Of a stretch of 64,000 nt of DNA, positions 56,410 through 64,000 are shown one piece after another. This DNA comes from Bin87 sp965203985 (lineage in GTDB: Bacteria > Chloroflexota > Dehalococcoidia > Lucifugimonadales > UBA3495): the NCBI GenBank assembly GCA_965203985.1, contig CBDBDS010000002.1:1-64000 (forward strand), read 5' to 3'. How positions within the stretch are numbered: position 1 is the stretch's first letter; the number at the start of each line of letters is the position of its first letter. The translations under genes were made by a program, and so were the position numbers. The notes beneath the pieces were generated by a model. That model saw only the letters and a program-made list of their open reading frames with translations. It did not search any database and was not told the origin of the DNA.

Positions 56410-57830
56410 ACTGCCATGCTGCCGTTGGCGATGTCGCGCAGTTGCCCGCCGTCGCCGGTTTCCACGACGTACACGCGGGAGCCGCCACCGCTGCTGCCGT
56501 TGCGCCGCTCGGACAAGTACTGTTGCGTCCCGGTAACGACCAGCGCGGATCCGTCCGGAGCCCACGGCGAGTGGCTCCGCGCGTACTGGTCGAAGAACGC
56601 CAGCATCAGGAACGTCTCCCCGCTGGGCGAGAAACGGAACCCGCCGAGGGCTTCGTCGGTCTCATTACCGGCGTCATCCGAGGTCAAACCCTCGGCGATT
56701 CTCCACTCCATGGTGCGCTCTTCTGGGTTCAGGGCGACCCAGGCCAAACGGTCTCCCCGGGGCTCCCAGAAGAATCCAAGGACCCAATCGTCCTCCTTGA
56801 CCGTCCGCTCGGCGCTGCCGTCGACGGCCAACAGGCGCAGACGGCGGTACGCCGGCGAGCCGGCGATCTGCCGATCCGCCACGGCGATAACCTCGCCATT
56901 GGCCGACCACAGGAAGGCGCACGCGCCTTCGACTTCAGCCAACCGCAGGGCGGCGTCATCGGGCTGGTCGGGGCGTCCGATCCACAGCGCCTCGCTGTCG
57001 CCGCCGGGTGCTGACCAGGCCAGCCGGGCGCCGTTGGGAGACCAGGCCGGCGTGCGGAACGAACGGGACTGGGCCAACGGCTGGACACTGAACCGCTGGG
57101 CGTCGTAGTCCGGCCGAACGAGCAGGACATCCTCGTTGCTGTGCACCGCCAGCGAAGCGCTGTCGGGAGCCCAGTTGAAATACAGCGGCGCGCCCCGTTG
57201 CACCGCCAATGGTTCACGGGGCGGCCCGGACTGGAGCGCCGGGGTGGCATCCACGAGGAACAGGGTCAGCCCTTCCGGGGTTGCGGCCGTGATTCCCAGC
57301 TTTTGCCCGTCCGGAGACCATTGGACATAGTGAGGCGTACCCTCCGCGATGGTCAGCGGGGCCTCGTTCACAAAAGCCGCTCCGCCGACGCCGGTGGAAG
57401 ATTCCAGCGTGTGCAGGCTGATCTGGGCGTCGCTGGGAGATTCGCCCCGCAGGAGAGAAACGGCGATACGGGACCCATCCGGAGACCACACGGGCCAGCT
57501 GTACATGGCCTCACGGCGCTGGGGCTGGGCCAGGATTCCGCCAGCGCGAGCAACCGCGCCGGTCGTCAGCAGGCTGCGGCCCGAACCGTCGGGATCGGAG
57601 GTTACCAGTTGGCCGTCGTTGTCGATGTATGCAATGCGGTTGATATGCATAGGGGCTTCATTATTCGCGTTGCCACGCGGATTTGACGCGCACGCCACTG
57701 TCGCCAGCAGCACGGCTACCGCCGCGACGGTAAGGCACCAGTGGACGTACACCGGCATCCAGGGAGCCGTCGTACCCATGGGCCACGGGATCAATTTCGA
57801 GCGCACGCGCGTAACGGTAGCATCCAACAT
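56394..57830 (-). CDS. TolB-like beta-propeller lipoprotein
   Basis: About 478 residues from the ATG at 57830 (a weak site; earlier and later starts are possible). A membrane segment, LTVAAVAVLLATVACASNP, ends in a lipobox-like VAC. The rest contains repeated WSPDGS-type blades: PVWSPDGSRIAVSL, VQWSPDGQKLGIT, FNWAPDSASLAV, PAWSPNGARLAWS, SPWAPDGSALVV. Likely a surface-anchored propeller. It overlaps the LprG-like gene by 16 bp and leads the three-gene unit with the transporter. Confidence 0.75.
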   Translation of the reverse strand: MLDATVTRVRSKLIPWPMGTTAPWMPVYVHWCLTVAAVAVLLATVACASNPRGNANNEAPMHINRIAYIDNDGQLVTSDPDGSGRSLLTTGAVARAGGILAQPQRREAMYSWPVWSPDGSRIAVSLLRGESPSDAQISLHTLESSTGVGGAAFVNEAPLTIAEGTPHYVQWSPDGQKLGITAATPEGLTLFLVDATPALQSGPPREPLAVQRGAPLYFNWAPDSASLAVHSNEDVLLVRPDYDAQRFSVQPLAQSRSFRTPAWSPNGARLAWSAPGGDSEALWIGRPDQPDDAALRLAEVEGACAFLWSANGEVIAVADRQIAGSPAYRRLRLLAVDGSAERTVKEDDWVLGFFWEPRGDRLAWVALNPEERTMEWRIAEGLTSDDAGNETDEALGGFRFSPSGETFLMLAFFDQYARSHSPWAPDGSALVVTGTQQYLSERRNGSSGGGSRVYVVETGDGGQLRDIANGSMAVWSTR

Positions 57831-58009
57831 CCCAATAAGCAACGGAGGGCGACCGCGCCGTTCACCGGCGGCTCGGCTCAAACACGGATCAGATGGCACA
57901 GGGCGAAGTGGACGGCCCCGATTAGCGCTCGCCGTCACCAAAACTGTGGTTTAATGCCGGGTATCCCAGGGCCGATGCACGGGCAATTGAGCGAGTCGAA
58001 ATCACTACG

Positions 58010-59575
58010 ATGACAACACAAAACACCCCCCCGGCCGGCCGAGTGATAATGGTGCAAGGCACGGCCTCCCACGTCGGCAAGAGCGTGCTGGTATCGGCGC
58101 TGTGTCGCATATTCCGGCAGGACGGGCTCCGAGTCGCGCCGTTCAAGGCGCAGAACATGTCGAATAACTCCTACGTTACGCCGGATGGCGGCGAAATCGG
58201 CCGCGCCCAGGCCGTCCAGGCCGAGGCCGCCGGCGTTGAAGCCCGGGTGGAAATGAACCCGGTCCTGCTCAAACCGGAAGCGGACAGCCACGCCCAGGTC
58301 GTCCTGATGGGCCGTCCCCTGACCTCCGCCCGCGCTCGCGATTATTTCGACCTGAAAGCCACCCTGTGGGAATCCGTATCCAATTCGCTGGACGTTTTGC
58401 GCAGCCAGCACGATGTGGTCGTTATCGAGGGGGCGGGCAGCCCGGCGGAGATCAACCTGAAAGCCACCGAGATCGTGAATATGCGGGTCGCGCTCCATGC
58501 TAACGCGCCGGTGCTCCTGTGCGGCGACATCGACCGGGGCGGCGTGTTCGCATCGTTGGTGGGTACGTTGCAACTGCTGGATGATGCAGAGCGAGATCGG
58601 GTCAAGGGCCTCCTGATCAACAAGTTCCGCGGGGACGTCTCGCTCTTGACCGATGGGTTGACCTGGCTGGAAGACTACACGAGCAAACCCGTGGTTGGCG
58701 TGGTTCACCACTTCCGGGACATACACATTCCCGAAGAGGATTCGGTGGCGCTGGACATTACGCCGCCACACGCCTCCTCGCCTGACGTGCTGGACGTGGC
58801 GGTGGTGCAGGTCCCCCACATTTCAAACTTCGACGACTTCGACCCGCTGGCCCGGGAGCCGGGTGTCTCGCTCCGGTACGTCCAGAACGGCGACCGGCTG
58901 GGCCGGCCGGACCTGGTGATCCTTCCGGGCAGCAAGACAACCATTCCCGACCTGATATGGATGGAACGGCAGGGATTGTCCCAAGCCGTGATGGGAGCTA
59001 AGGAGCACGGCTCCGCGATCATCGGCATCTGCGGCGGCTACCAGATGTTGGGCAAAACCCTGCTGGACCCGGAACACATCGAGTCGTCAATCGGGGCTGC
59101 GGACGGCCTCGGGCTGCTCCCGCTGGTGACGACCTTCGCCGGAACCAAGGAAACCCACCGGGTGGAAGCAACCGTCCGGCAAGAGGCGTCCACACGCGGC
59201 CACCTGATGTCGGGCGCCGACGGTGAAACGGTGGTTGGCTACGAGATACACATGGGCCGAACCACGGGCGAGGGCGTCATACCGCCGTTCACCGTAGTTG
59301 ACCGGGCCGATGCCGCCGTCACCCCGGAGACGGCGTTTGATGGGGCGCTGGACGCCAGCGGTCGCGTGATGGGAACGTACATCCACGGGCTGTTCCACAA
59401 CGCTGGCGTAAGGAGAGCCATCCTCGGAGAATTGGCGCGGCGGAAAGGCGTCGGGTTGCCCGAGGGGGTCGACGTGGCACGTGACCGGGAGTACGACCGG
59501 CTCGCCGATTGGGTGCGAGACAGCCTGCGCATGGACCTGGTATACGACATGGCGGGGCTGACACCGGCGCTATGA
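58010..59575 (+). CDS. cobQ: Cobyric acid synthase
   Basis: 521 residues; amidates four side chains of adenosylcobyrinate diamide using glutamine. N-terminal P-loop-like domain: MVQGTASHVGKSVLVSAL, PFKAQNMSNNSYVTPDGGEIGRAQAVQA split over two conserved runs. GDIDRGGVFASLVGT and LPGSKTTIPDL follow. The class I glutamine amidotransferase domain has the nucleophile in GICGGYQMLG and the His in GTYIHGLFHN. A cobU gene overlaps its stop. Confidence 0.95.
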   Translation: MTTQNTPPAGRVIMVQGTASHVGKSVLVSALCRIFRQDGLRVAPFKAQNMSNNSYVTPDGGEIGRAQAVQAEAAGVEARVEMNPVLLKPEADSHAQVVLMGRPLTSARARDYFDLKATLWESVSNSLDVLRSQHDVVVIEGAGSPAEINLKATEIVNMRVALHANAPVLLCGDIDRGGVFASLVGTLQLLDDAERDRVKGLLINKFRGDVSLLTDGLTWLEDYTSKPVVGVVHHFRDIHIPEEDSVALDITPPHASSPDVLDVAVVQVPHISNFDDFDPLAREPGVSLRYVQNGDRLGRPDLVILPGSKTTIPDLIWMERQGLSQAVMGAKEHGSAIIGICGGYQMLGKTLLDPEHIESSIGAADGLGLLPLVTTFAGTKETHRVEATVRQEASTRGHLMSGADGETVVGYEIHMGRTTGEGVIPPFTVVDRADAAVTPETAFDGALDASGRVMGTYIHGLFHNAGVRRAILGELARRKGVGLPEGVDVARDREYDRLADWVRDSLRMDLVYDMAGLTPAL

Positions 59576-60141
59576 GCTCGATACACCTGGTATTGGGCGG
59601 TATTCGGTCGGGGAAAAGCGCTTACGCGGAGCGGCTGACAGCCGAAATCGCCGGCTCGCATCCGGCGCTGTACGTCGCCACGGGTATCGCCGTCGACGCG
59701 GAGATGGAGGAGCGCATCCAACGACACCGGCAGCGGCGGCCCCAAAATTGGCAAACTCTTGAAGCTCCCCTGAATCCGGTTGGCGCGCTGCAGGGTCAGT
59801 CGCGCGCCATGGACCCTCCCACCGTCCTGCTGCTCGACTCAATGGACGTTTGGGTGTCGAATTTGATGCTGGAGCACGAGGGCACGGCGCGATTGGAATT
59901 GGAAGCCCGCATCGTGGGCGCGGCGCGGCGCTTTGCGGAATACATCCGCGAGACGGATCGCCAGGCGGTGATCGTCAGCAGCGAAGTCGGGCATTCGTTG
60001 GTTGCCACGACCGCGATGGGCCGCCAATTCCAGGATCTGCTGGGAACGGTGAACCAGGCGATGGCGGAGGAAGCGGACCAAGTCACCATGGTAGTAGCCG
60101 GGTTGCCCGTTCCGATCAAGCCCGCGGGAACCGCCCGCTGA
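59572..60141 (+). CDS. cobU: Adenosylcobinamide kinase/phosphate guanylyltransferase
   Basis: 189 residues; activates adenosylcobinamide for the nucleotide loop. The ATG at 59572 overlaps the cobQ stop (ATGA). P-loop: LVLGGIRSGKSAYAERL; YVATGIAVDAEMEERIQRHRQRR holds the conserved His of the guanylylation site; VLLLDSMDVWVSNLM and VSSEVGHSLVATTAMGRQFQDLLG are the usual later motifs. 38 bp precede pduX. Confidence 0.93.
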   Translation: MSSIHLVLGGIRSGKSAYAERLTAEIAGSHPALYVATGIAVDAEMEERIQRHRQRRPQNWQTLEAPLNPVGALQGQSRAMDPPTVLLLDSMDVWVSNLMLEHEGTARLELEARIVGAARRFAEYIRETDRQAVIVSSEVGHSLVATTAMGRQFQDLLGTVNQAMAEEADQVTMVVAGLPVPIKPAGTAR

Positions 60142-60178
60142 CCAGCGGTGGGCCGGCGCAAGGCGATGCGGCGACGCG

Positions 60179-61090
60179 ATGGCTGACTACACGTTGGGAA
60201 CGGCTTCGGTGCTGGCGCCGGGAACCTGCGGAGAACTGGTGCAGGGAATGACCGGGGACGTGGACTTCCTGGTGACCTGCCCGATCAACCAATTCTCGCG
60301 AGCGACCGTCACCGTCTCCAGCTCAGATCAGCCCGGCGAGCATGTACGAGGAATCGACCACCTGCCAAAAACCCGCCAAGCCGTGGCTGACACGTTGGCA
60401 CGACTCAGCCATTGCCTGGGAATGCCCGGCATCGTTGCCGACGCCACGGTGGCCAACCCGATGCCGGTGGGCAAAGGCATGGGCAGCAGCAGCGCGGACA
60501 TCACGGCCGCGGTGTGCGCGACAGGAAAGGCCGTAAGTATCGATTTGTCGCCGGATGCCATTGCAAAGATCGCGCTGGGGGTGGAGCCGACCGACGGCGT
60601 AATGTTTCCCGGCATCGCCATGTTCGATCACCGTCGCGGCAGAGTCCTTGAACTCCTGGGCCCTCCTCCACCGATGGAGGTGATAGTCATAGACCGCGGC
60701 GGTCAGGTAGATACGCTGGAGTTCAACCGGGTCGATCGCGAAGCGCACTGGCGGTCGCTCGACGATGCCACCACCGAGGCCCTGGAGTTGGTGCGCGAAG
60801 GCATCCGCCGGTGCGATCCGGAACTGGTGGGCCGGGGCGCCACCATCTCGGCGCAAGCAGGGCGGCCGGATGACGCCGGCCCGTGGGTCGAAAAGGCGTC
60901 AGACTTCGCTGCTGAAATCGGCGCGGTGGGCGTCAACGTGGCCCACAGCGGGACCGTGGTAGGCATCCTGTTGGACGCGCGCAAACGGCAGAGCAAGCCG
61001 GCGTTCAGGGAGGCACAACGCGCGTTTACGGCTGCGGAGAGCGTACAGCATTACCGGATTGTTGGCGGGGGCGTGCGCCAGGCAGTTTAG
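60179..61090 (+). CDS. pduX: PduX-like GHMP kinase (L-threonine kinase)
   Basis: 303 residues. GHMP kinase fold: PGTCGELVQGM near the start and the ATP loop PMPVGKGMGSSSADITAA. VEPTDGVMFPGIAMFDHRRG is typical of PduX, which makes L-threonine phosphate for the aminopropanol linker of cobalamin. Its place after cobQ and cobU supports this. It converges with the PIN gene and overlaps it by 4 bp at the stops. Confidence 0.85.
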   Translation: MADYTLGTASVLAPGTCGELVQGMTGDVDFLVTCPINQFSRATVTVSSSDQPGEHVRGIDHLPKTRQAVADTLARLSHCLGMPGIVADATVANPMPVGKGMGSSSADITAAVCATGKAVSIDLSPDAIAKIALGVEPTDGVMFPGIAMFDHRRGRVLELLGPPPPMEVIVIDRGGQVDTLEFNRVDREAHWRSLDDATTEALELVREGIRRCDPELVGRGATISAQAGRPDDAGPWVEKASDFAAEIGAVGVNVAHSGTVVGILLDARKRQSKPAFREAQRAFTAAESVQHYRIVGGGVRQAV

Positions 61091-61491
61091 AACAATTCCT
61101 GTATCGCTTGCTCCGGCGCAATGGCCGGGATTGGGGAGTTGGTGAAATCCCTGGCGTCCCGAGTGACGATATACCTGACTCCGGCGGCTCGGGCGGCGGC
61201 AACCTGCATGGCGTCCTCGAAATCAGCCATCGGCAAGGATAGTGCGTAGCGGATGGACTCCGTGCCGGTTGGCACAACTTCGGCCAAGCCGGTAATGAAA
61301 ACCACAAGCCCACGCGCCCGGTAGTCACTCAACTCTTTTGACACCACGTAATGAAAAGTGGCTATGGTGTGCCAGGCAACGAACGCTCGCCCCGGTTCAT
61401 TTGACAGGCGGTCAACCAACTCGGTAGAGGCTATTGAATGTGGACGCCTGTCGAGCGCCACGTCGACGAGCACGTTAGTGTCAAGCAGCAT
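61087..61491 (-). CDS. PIN-domain protein (VapC-like)
   Basis: 134 residues from the ATG at 61491, overlapping by one base the stop of the upstream glycosylase (TAATG). PIN acidic residues: LLDTNVLVD, STELVDRL, MADFEDAMQ and TRDARDF. Typical of VapC-type endoribonucleases. No antitoxin gene sits beside it; the immediate upstream gene is an OGG1-like DNA glycosylase, so it may be translationally coupled to it. An isolated PIN nuclease is common in Chloroflexota. Confidence 0.82.
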   Translation of the reverse strand: MLLDTNVLVDVALDRRPHSIASTELVDRLSNEPGRAFVAWHTIATFHYVVSKELSDYRARGLVVFITGLAEVVPTGTESIRYALSLPMADFEDAMQVAAARAAGVRYIVTRDARDFTNSPIPAIAPEQAIQELF

Positions 61492-62480
61492 TATGACAAA
61501 TACTTGCGCGCCAAGTATTCGTAGCGGTGATCGTACACTGGCTCCGTACCGAATCTCTCGCTTGGCCGTGTGTCGAGAGGTTGCAACTTGTCGCTGTATT
61601 CGCGCCGCCAGTGGAAAAGGTACTGGCTTGCATATCCGGCGTGCTCGCCGAACTCGCTGCGCGCTCGTTTCGCAACCGCCGCCAATTCCCATTCGTCAGG
61701 GGCAGCTTGCTCTTGCGAACCTAATTCCGGGCAAATTCCTGACATTGCAAGCCATACCCAGATGTCCACCGGGAACGCTTCCAGCCGGTCCAGCGCAAAT
61801 AGAGCAATGCAGTCGGCGATTCTGTCGTCAACGCCGGGACATTGCAACAACCGCCGATTAACCTCACCGTAAGGCTGTCGCCCCAGGGCGTCCCAATCCG
61901 GCCCGGCACCGCAAACCCATTGAGCGGCGGCGATGATATCAGACGCATTATCCTGTCCCTTTTGCATCGCCTGCAACTTGGCCAGCGCCCTCTTGCGATC
62001 AGCCATCAATTGCTCCGCTGTCGGAAAGGAATAGCGGACTTCGCCGGCCAATTCTATTGCGGACCCGAAGTTATTTGCGATGTTCGACACCATCCCTATG
62101 GTATGGCCAATACTGGTTCGCGCCACGCAAATCTGGGACACCAAGCATTCCCAGGGATCTTGCCGGAGCAGGCGCAAGCCCGGCAACTCACGCATGATCG
62201 TGGACACTTTCGGGTCGCGGGCGATACTGGCGTAGATGACGTCGATATCATCGTCCAGCCGGAAATAGCGGCGCAGGCATTCGTCAGGGTCGTCCATGTG
62301 CCCCGGCAAGCTGGCGGCTTCGTACTCGATGCCTCCATCAATCTGCCGGACGTGAAACAGGTGCGGCCCCACCACGCCGGAAAACCAGCCGTCGCCAAAG
62401 GGACGCCAGCGAAACGCTTGGCCCATGGTAAGAGTCAGGGCCAGGTTAAAGTGGTTAGGAATGAGGAGTTGGCGCGTCAT
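61491..62480 (-). CDS. OGG1-like protein copy A, catalytic Lys replaced
   Basis: 329 residues with an OGG1-type layout: N-terminal MGQAFRWRPFGDGWFSGVV, LLRQDPWECLVSQICVA in the middle, HhH-GPD near the C-terminus. Aligned by eye to human OGG1, the catalytic Lys249 position reads Arg (GVDDRIADCIAL; codon AGA at 61823-61821), while the Asp268 position is kept (FPVDIW, 19 residues later). NNN/Arg154 region reads ARTSIGHT, so Asn149 and Arg154 also differ. The residue aligned with Gln315 is Ser. The usual lyase/glycosylase chemistry is unlikely. A PIN gene overlaps its end. Confidence 0.82.
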   Translation of the reverse strand: MTRQLLIPNHFNLALTLTMGQAFRWRPFGDGWFSGVVGPHLFHVRQIDGGIEYEAASLPGHMDDPDECLRRYFRLDDDIDVIYASIARDPKVSTIMRELPGLRLLRQDPWECLVSQICVARTSIGHTIGMVSNIANNFGSAIELAGEVRYSFPTAEQLMADRKRALAKLQAMQKGQDNASDIIAAAQWVCGAGPDWDALGRQPYGEVNRRLLQCPGVDDRIADCIALFALDRLEAFPVDIWVWLAMSGICPELGSQEQAAPDEWELAAVAKRARSEFGEHAGYASQYLFHWRREYSDKLQPLDTRPSERFGTEPVYDHRYEYLARKYLS

Positions 62481-62517
62481 AGCAAGCCCTCTTGGCCCCC
62501 GCGTCCGCTGTGGTTAT

Positions 62518-63429
62518 TCATTTAGGCTGGTCACAGAACATGAACTGACCGGCGTAGCCGGCATACTGGCCAAACTTGTCCTGGGCCCACAATCTGATCG
62601 CCGCGTCATTTTTCGGCGCAGCGGGGTAATTTTGGGTCACGAAGCTCCGTATGTGCCTATCAATAGGGAAAGCCTCGGTTTTGTCCAGCGAAAACAGTGA
62701 AATGCAGTCGGCGATTTTGTCGCCTATGCCCTCCAGCCGTTTAACCGCCCGTTTGGCGTGAGGGTAGGACTCGCTCCGCAGTGCATACAGGTTCAAGTCG
62801 CCATTGCACACTTCGCGCGCCGCCCCGGCGATTTTCCGGTCGCGTTGGAGACCGAACTGCATCCCCTGGAGGCTCGCGGCTGCGGTTTCCGTTATCAGAA
62901 GTTCGGGTGCCGGGAAAGTGTGACGCGCTTTGCCGCACATTTCAATGGTGTCGCCAAACGCTGCGGAGATGCGTTCAACGATGCTTGAAATACGGGGGAT
63001 GTTGTTGTTGGCAGAGCACAAGTATGCAACGGTGCATTCCCACGGATCCTGCCGCAGCAAACGCATGCCACCGTAGCTTTCGATTAGCCTGGCAATGCTG
63101 GCGTCGCGGTTGGTCAGATCGCTGTAGATGCGCGAAACATCGTCATCCAACCTGAAGTAGCCTTGCAGCAGTGTCCGAACGTCCTCGTCGTCAGCCGGTC
63201 CACCGAATTTAGATGCGCGGTATTCGACGCGTGAACCGACCTGGCGCAAATGGATCAGAAAACTCCCGAGCACTCCGGAGTGCCACTCGCTGTCTGGATG
63301 GCGCCCACCATCTTCCAATTTGTCCACGCTGCCGTCCAACCTGCGCCACCGAAACGCCTGCCCCATGTACAAAGTCAGCCTGAGGCTGAAGGGCTGGGGG
63401 ATTTCCAGTTCACCTTCAACAATGTTCAT
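62518..63429 (-). CDS. OGG1-like 8-oxoguanine DNA glycosylase, copy B
   Basis: 303 residues from the ATG at 63429 (GGAGG upstream); the frame continues upstream but overlaps copy C. N-terminal MGQAFRWRRLDG; LLRQDPWECTVAYLCSANNN keeps the Asn triplet; HhH-GPD motif GIGDKIADCISLFSLDKTEAFPID with the catalytic Lys and Asp at the 19-residue spacing of OGG1. Residue aligned with human Gln315 is Gly (AGYAGQFMF). Expected to excise 8-oxoG opposite C or a related oxidised base. Confidence 0.85.
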   Translation of the reverse strand: MNIVEGELEIPQPFSLRLTLYMGQAFRWRRLDGSVDKLEDGGRHPDSEWHSGVLGSFLIHLRQVGSRVEYRASKFGGPADDEDVRTLLQGYFRLDDDVSRIYSDLTNRDASIARLIESYGGMRLLRQDPWECTVAYLCSANNNIPRISSIVERISAAFGDTIEMCGKARHTFPAPELLITETAAASLQGMQFGLQRDRKIAGAAREVCNGDLNLYALRSESYPHAKRAVKRLEGIGDKIADCISLFSLDKTEAFPIDRHIRSFVTQNYPAAPKNDAAIRLWAQDKFGQYAGYAGQFMFCDQPK

Positions 63430-63487
63430 CTCACAACCTCCACAGCGGAATCGCTCGGATCTATAGCGTTCAGAGAAGTGTGGGCAG

Positions 63488-64000
63488 TCACCGCCCCTCG
63501 CGCCGGCGCCCGTGGAACAGGTACTGCTGGGAATAGCCCGCGTATTGACCGAAGTGCTCCTGCGCCCACTCCACCATTGCTCGGTCGGGTGGTTTTTTTT
63601 GCATCGGGAAATACCACTCCGCAAGCGCGCGGCGCACCCACACGTCCACCGGGAACGCCTGTAGCTTTTCCAACGAGAACACCGCGATGCAATCGGCGAT
63701 CTTGGCGCCGATGCCGTAGCACTCCATGAGCCTGGACTTGGTTTCCGGATAGGGCAGCCGGACCAGTTCGTCCAGGTCCAGTTCGCCGCCGCAGACCCGC
63801 TGGGCCGCCGCGACGACGTAAGGAGCACGGAACCCCAGGCCCAGTTCTCGAAGAAACCCCTCTCCGGCGGAGGCCAGTTGCTCGGCGGACGCGAAGGTGT
63901 GCCGGACTTCCCCGTCCAGTTCCAGCGGGTCGCCCAGGCTGTCGGCCATGGCCTCCATGTTCTGGTGAATGCGAGGGATGTTGGACGTGGCGGAGCAGAT
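63488..64000 (-). CDS. OGG1-like 8-oxoguanine DNA glycosylase, copy C (5' partial)
   Basis: 170 residues are visible; the frame is open to the right edge and the N-terminal domain lies beyond the window. HhH-GPD GIGAKIADCIAVFSLEKLQAFPVD retains Lys and Asp. The C-terminus AGYSQQYLFHGRR keeps Gln at the human Gln315 position, and ICSATSNIPRI keeps one Asn and the Arg. Of the three copies it looks most like the canonical enzyme. It is first in the minus-strand order, followed by copies B and A. Confidence 0.87.
   Translation of the reverse strand: MCSATSNIPRIHQNMEAMADSLGDPLELDGEVRHTFASAEQLASAGEGFLRELGLGFRAPYVVAAAQRVCGGELDLDELVRLPYPETKSRLMECYGIGAKIADCIAVFSLEKLQAFPVDVWVRRALAEWYFPMQKKPPDRAMVEWAQEHFGQYAGYSQQYLFHGRRREGR

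Noticed and set aside
57831..58009. Cobalamin riboswitch before cobQ
   Set aside because: No B12 box or recognisable riboswitch core in the short divergent gap.
61087..61491. VapBC toxin-antitoxin module
   Set aside because: The PIN gene is present but no small antitoxin gene is found up- or downstream.

Overview
The window reads as a chromosomal segment of a high-GC bacterium, most likely a Chloroflexota member near the Dehalococcoidia/SAR202 lineage. This is an inference from gene content: several CaiB/BaiF CoA-transferases, luciferase-like (LLM) flavin/F420 oxidoreductases, an enolase-superfamily enzyme, NIPSNAP and MmgE/PrpD proteins, Uma2 nucleases, and a 23S rRNA gene standing apart from 16S. 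No 16S is present, so taxonomy is not proven. Coding density is high, operons are tight, and GTG/TTG starts are common.

Left part (1-11 kb): a glycolate oxidase operon glcD(partial)-glcE-glcF faces an alanine/serine-glyoxylate aminotransferase and an SDR protein, which suggests glycolate to glyoxylate to glycine. A minus-strand tryptophan set trpD-trpC-trpF-trpB follows, with a Uma2 nuclease upstream and a secreted HNH lipoprotein in the slot where trpA often sits. From 11 to 23 kb is a catabolic block: amidohydrolase, prolyl oligopeptidase, SRPBCC protein, three CaiB/BaiF transferases, two LLM oxidoreductases, an ABM monooxygenase and two tandem Uma2 genes. An unassigned 277-residue gene ends it.

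Ribosomal locus (23.7-27.1 kb, minus strand): a consensus-like promoter, a leader, a 23S rRNA gene bracketed by a long processing stem, an initiator tRNA-fMet and a rho-independent terminator. Neither 16S nor 5S is linked.

27-38 kb: a crotonase, MOSC protein, Amt ammonium transporter, HARE-HTH/GIY-YIG nuclease, MmgE/PrpD, a double-domain NIPSNAP, an LLM oxidoreductase and a SnoaL-like protein come first. A ferritin-VIT1 iron transporter follows. The last exons-free but disrupted stretch holds a retropepsin-like gene broken at a 244-bp duplicate of the iron transporter's 3' end, then an endonuclease VII-like HNH gene.

38-46 kb: a minus-strand cluster ino1, pimA-like glycosyltransferase, CDP-alcohol phosphatidyltransferase and alpha/beta hydrolase looks like a phosphatidylinositol/PIM-type lipid pathway. 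A PP2C phosphatase and kinase-like protein, prmA, dnaJ and crcB lie next to it. From 46 to 54 kb is another catabolic block: enolase superfamily, DUF4058, sarcosine-oxidase-like, SMP-30, class IV aminotransferase, 3-hydroxyisobutyrate dehydrogenase family, two small HEPN/PaREP1-like proteins and an orphan PhnD-like binding protein.

54-64 kb: a minus-strand operon of a TolB-like lipoprotein, an LprG/LppX-like lipoprotein and a DHA2 efflux protein resembles the mycobacterial lprG-p55 unit. Next come cobQ-cobU-pduX for cobalamin completion, then a PIN-domain gene and three consecutive OGG1-like DNA glycosylases. One glycosylase has lost the catalytic lysine, and the last runs off the window.
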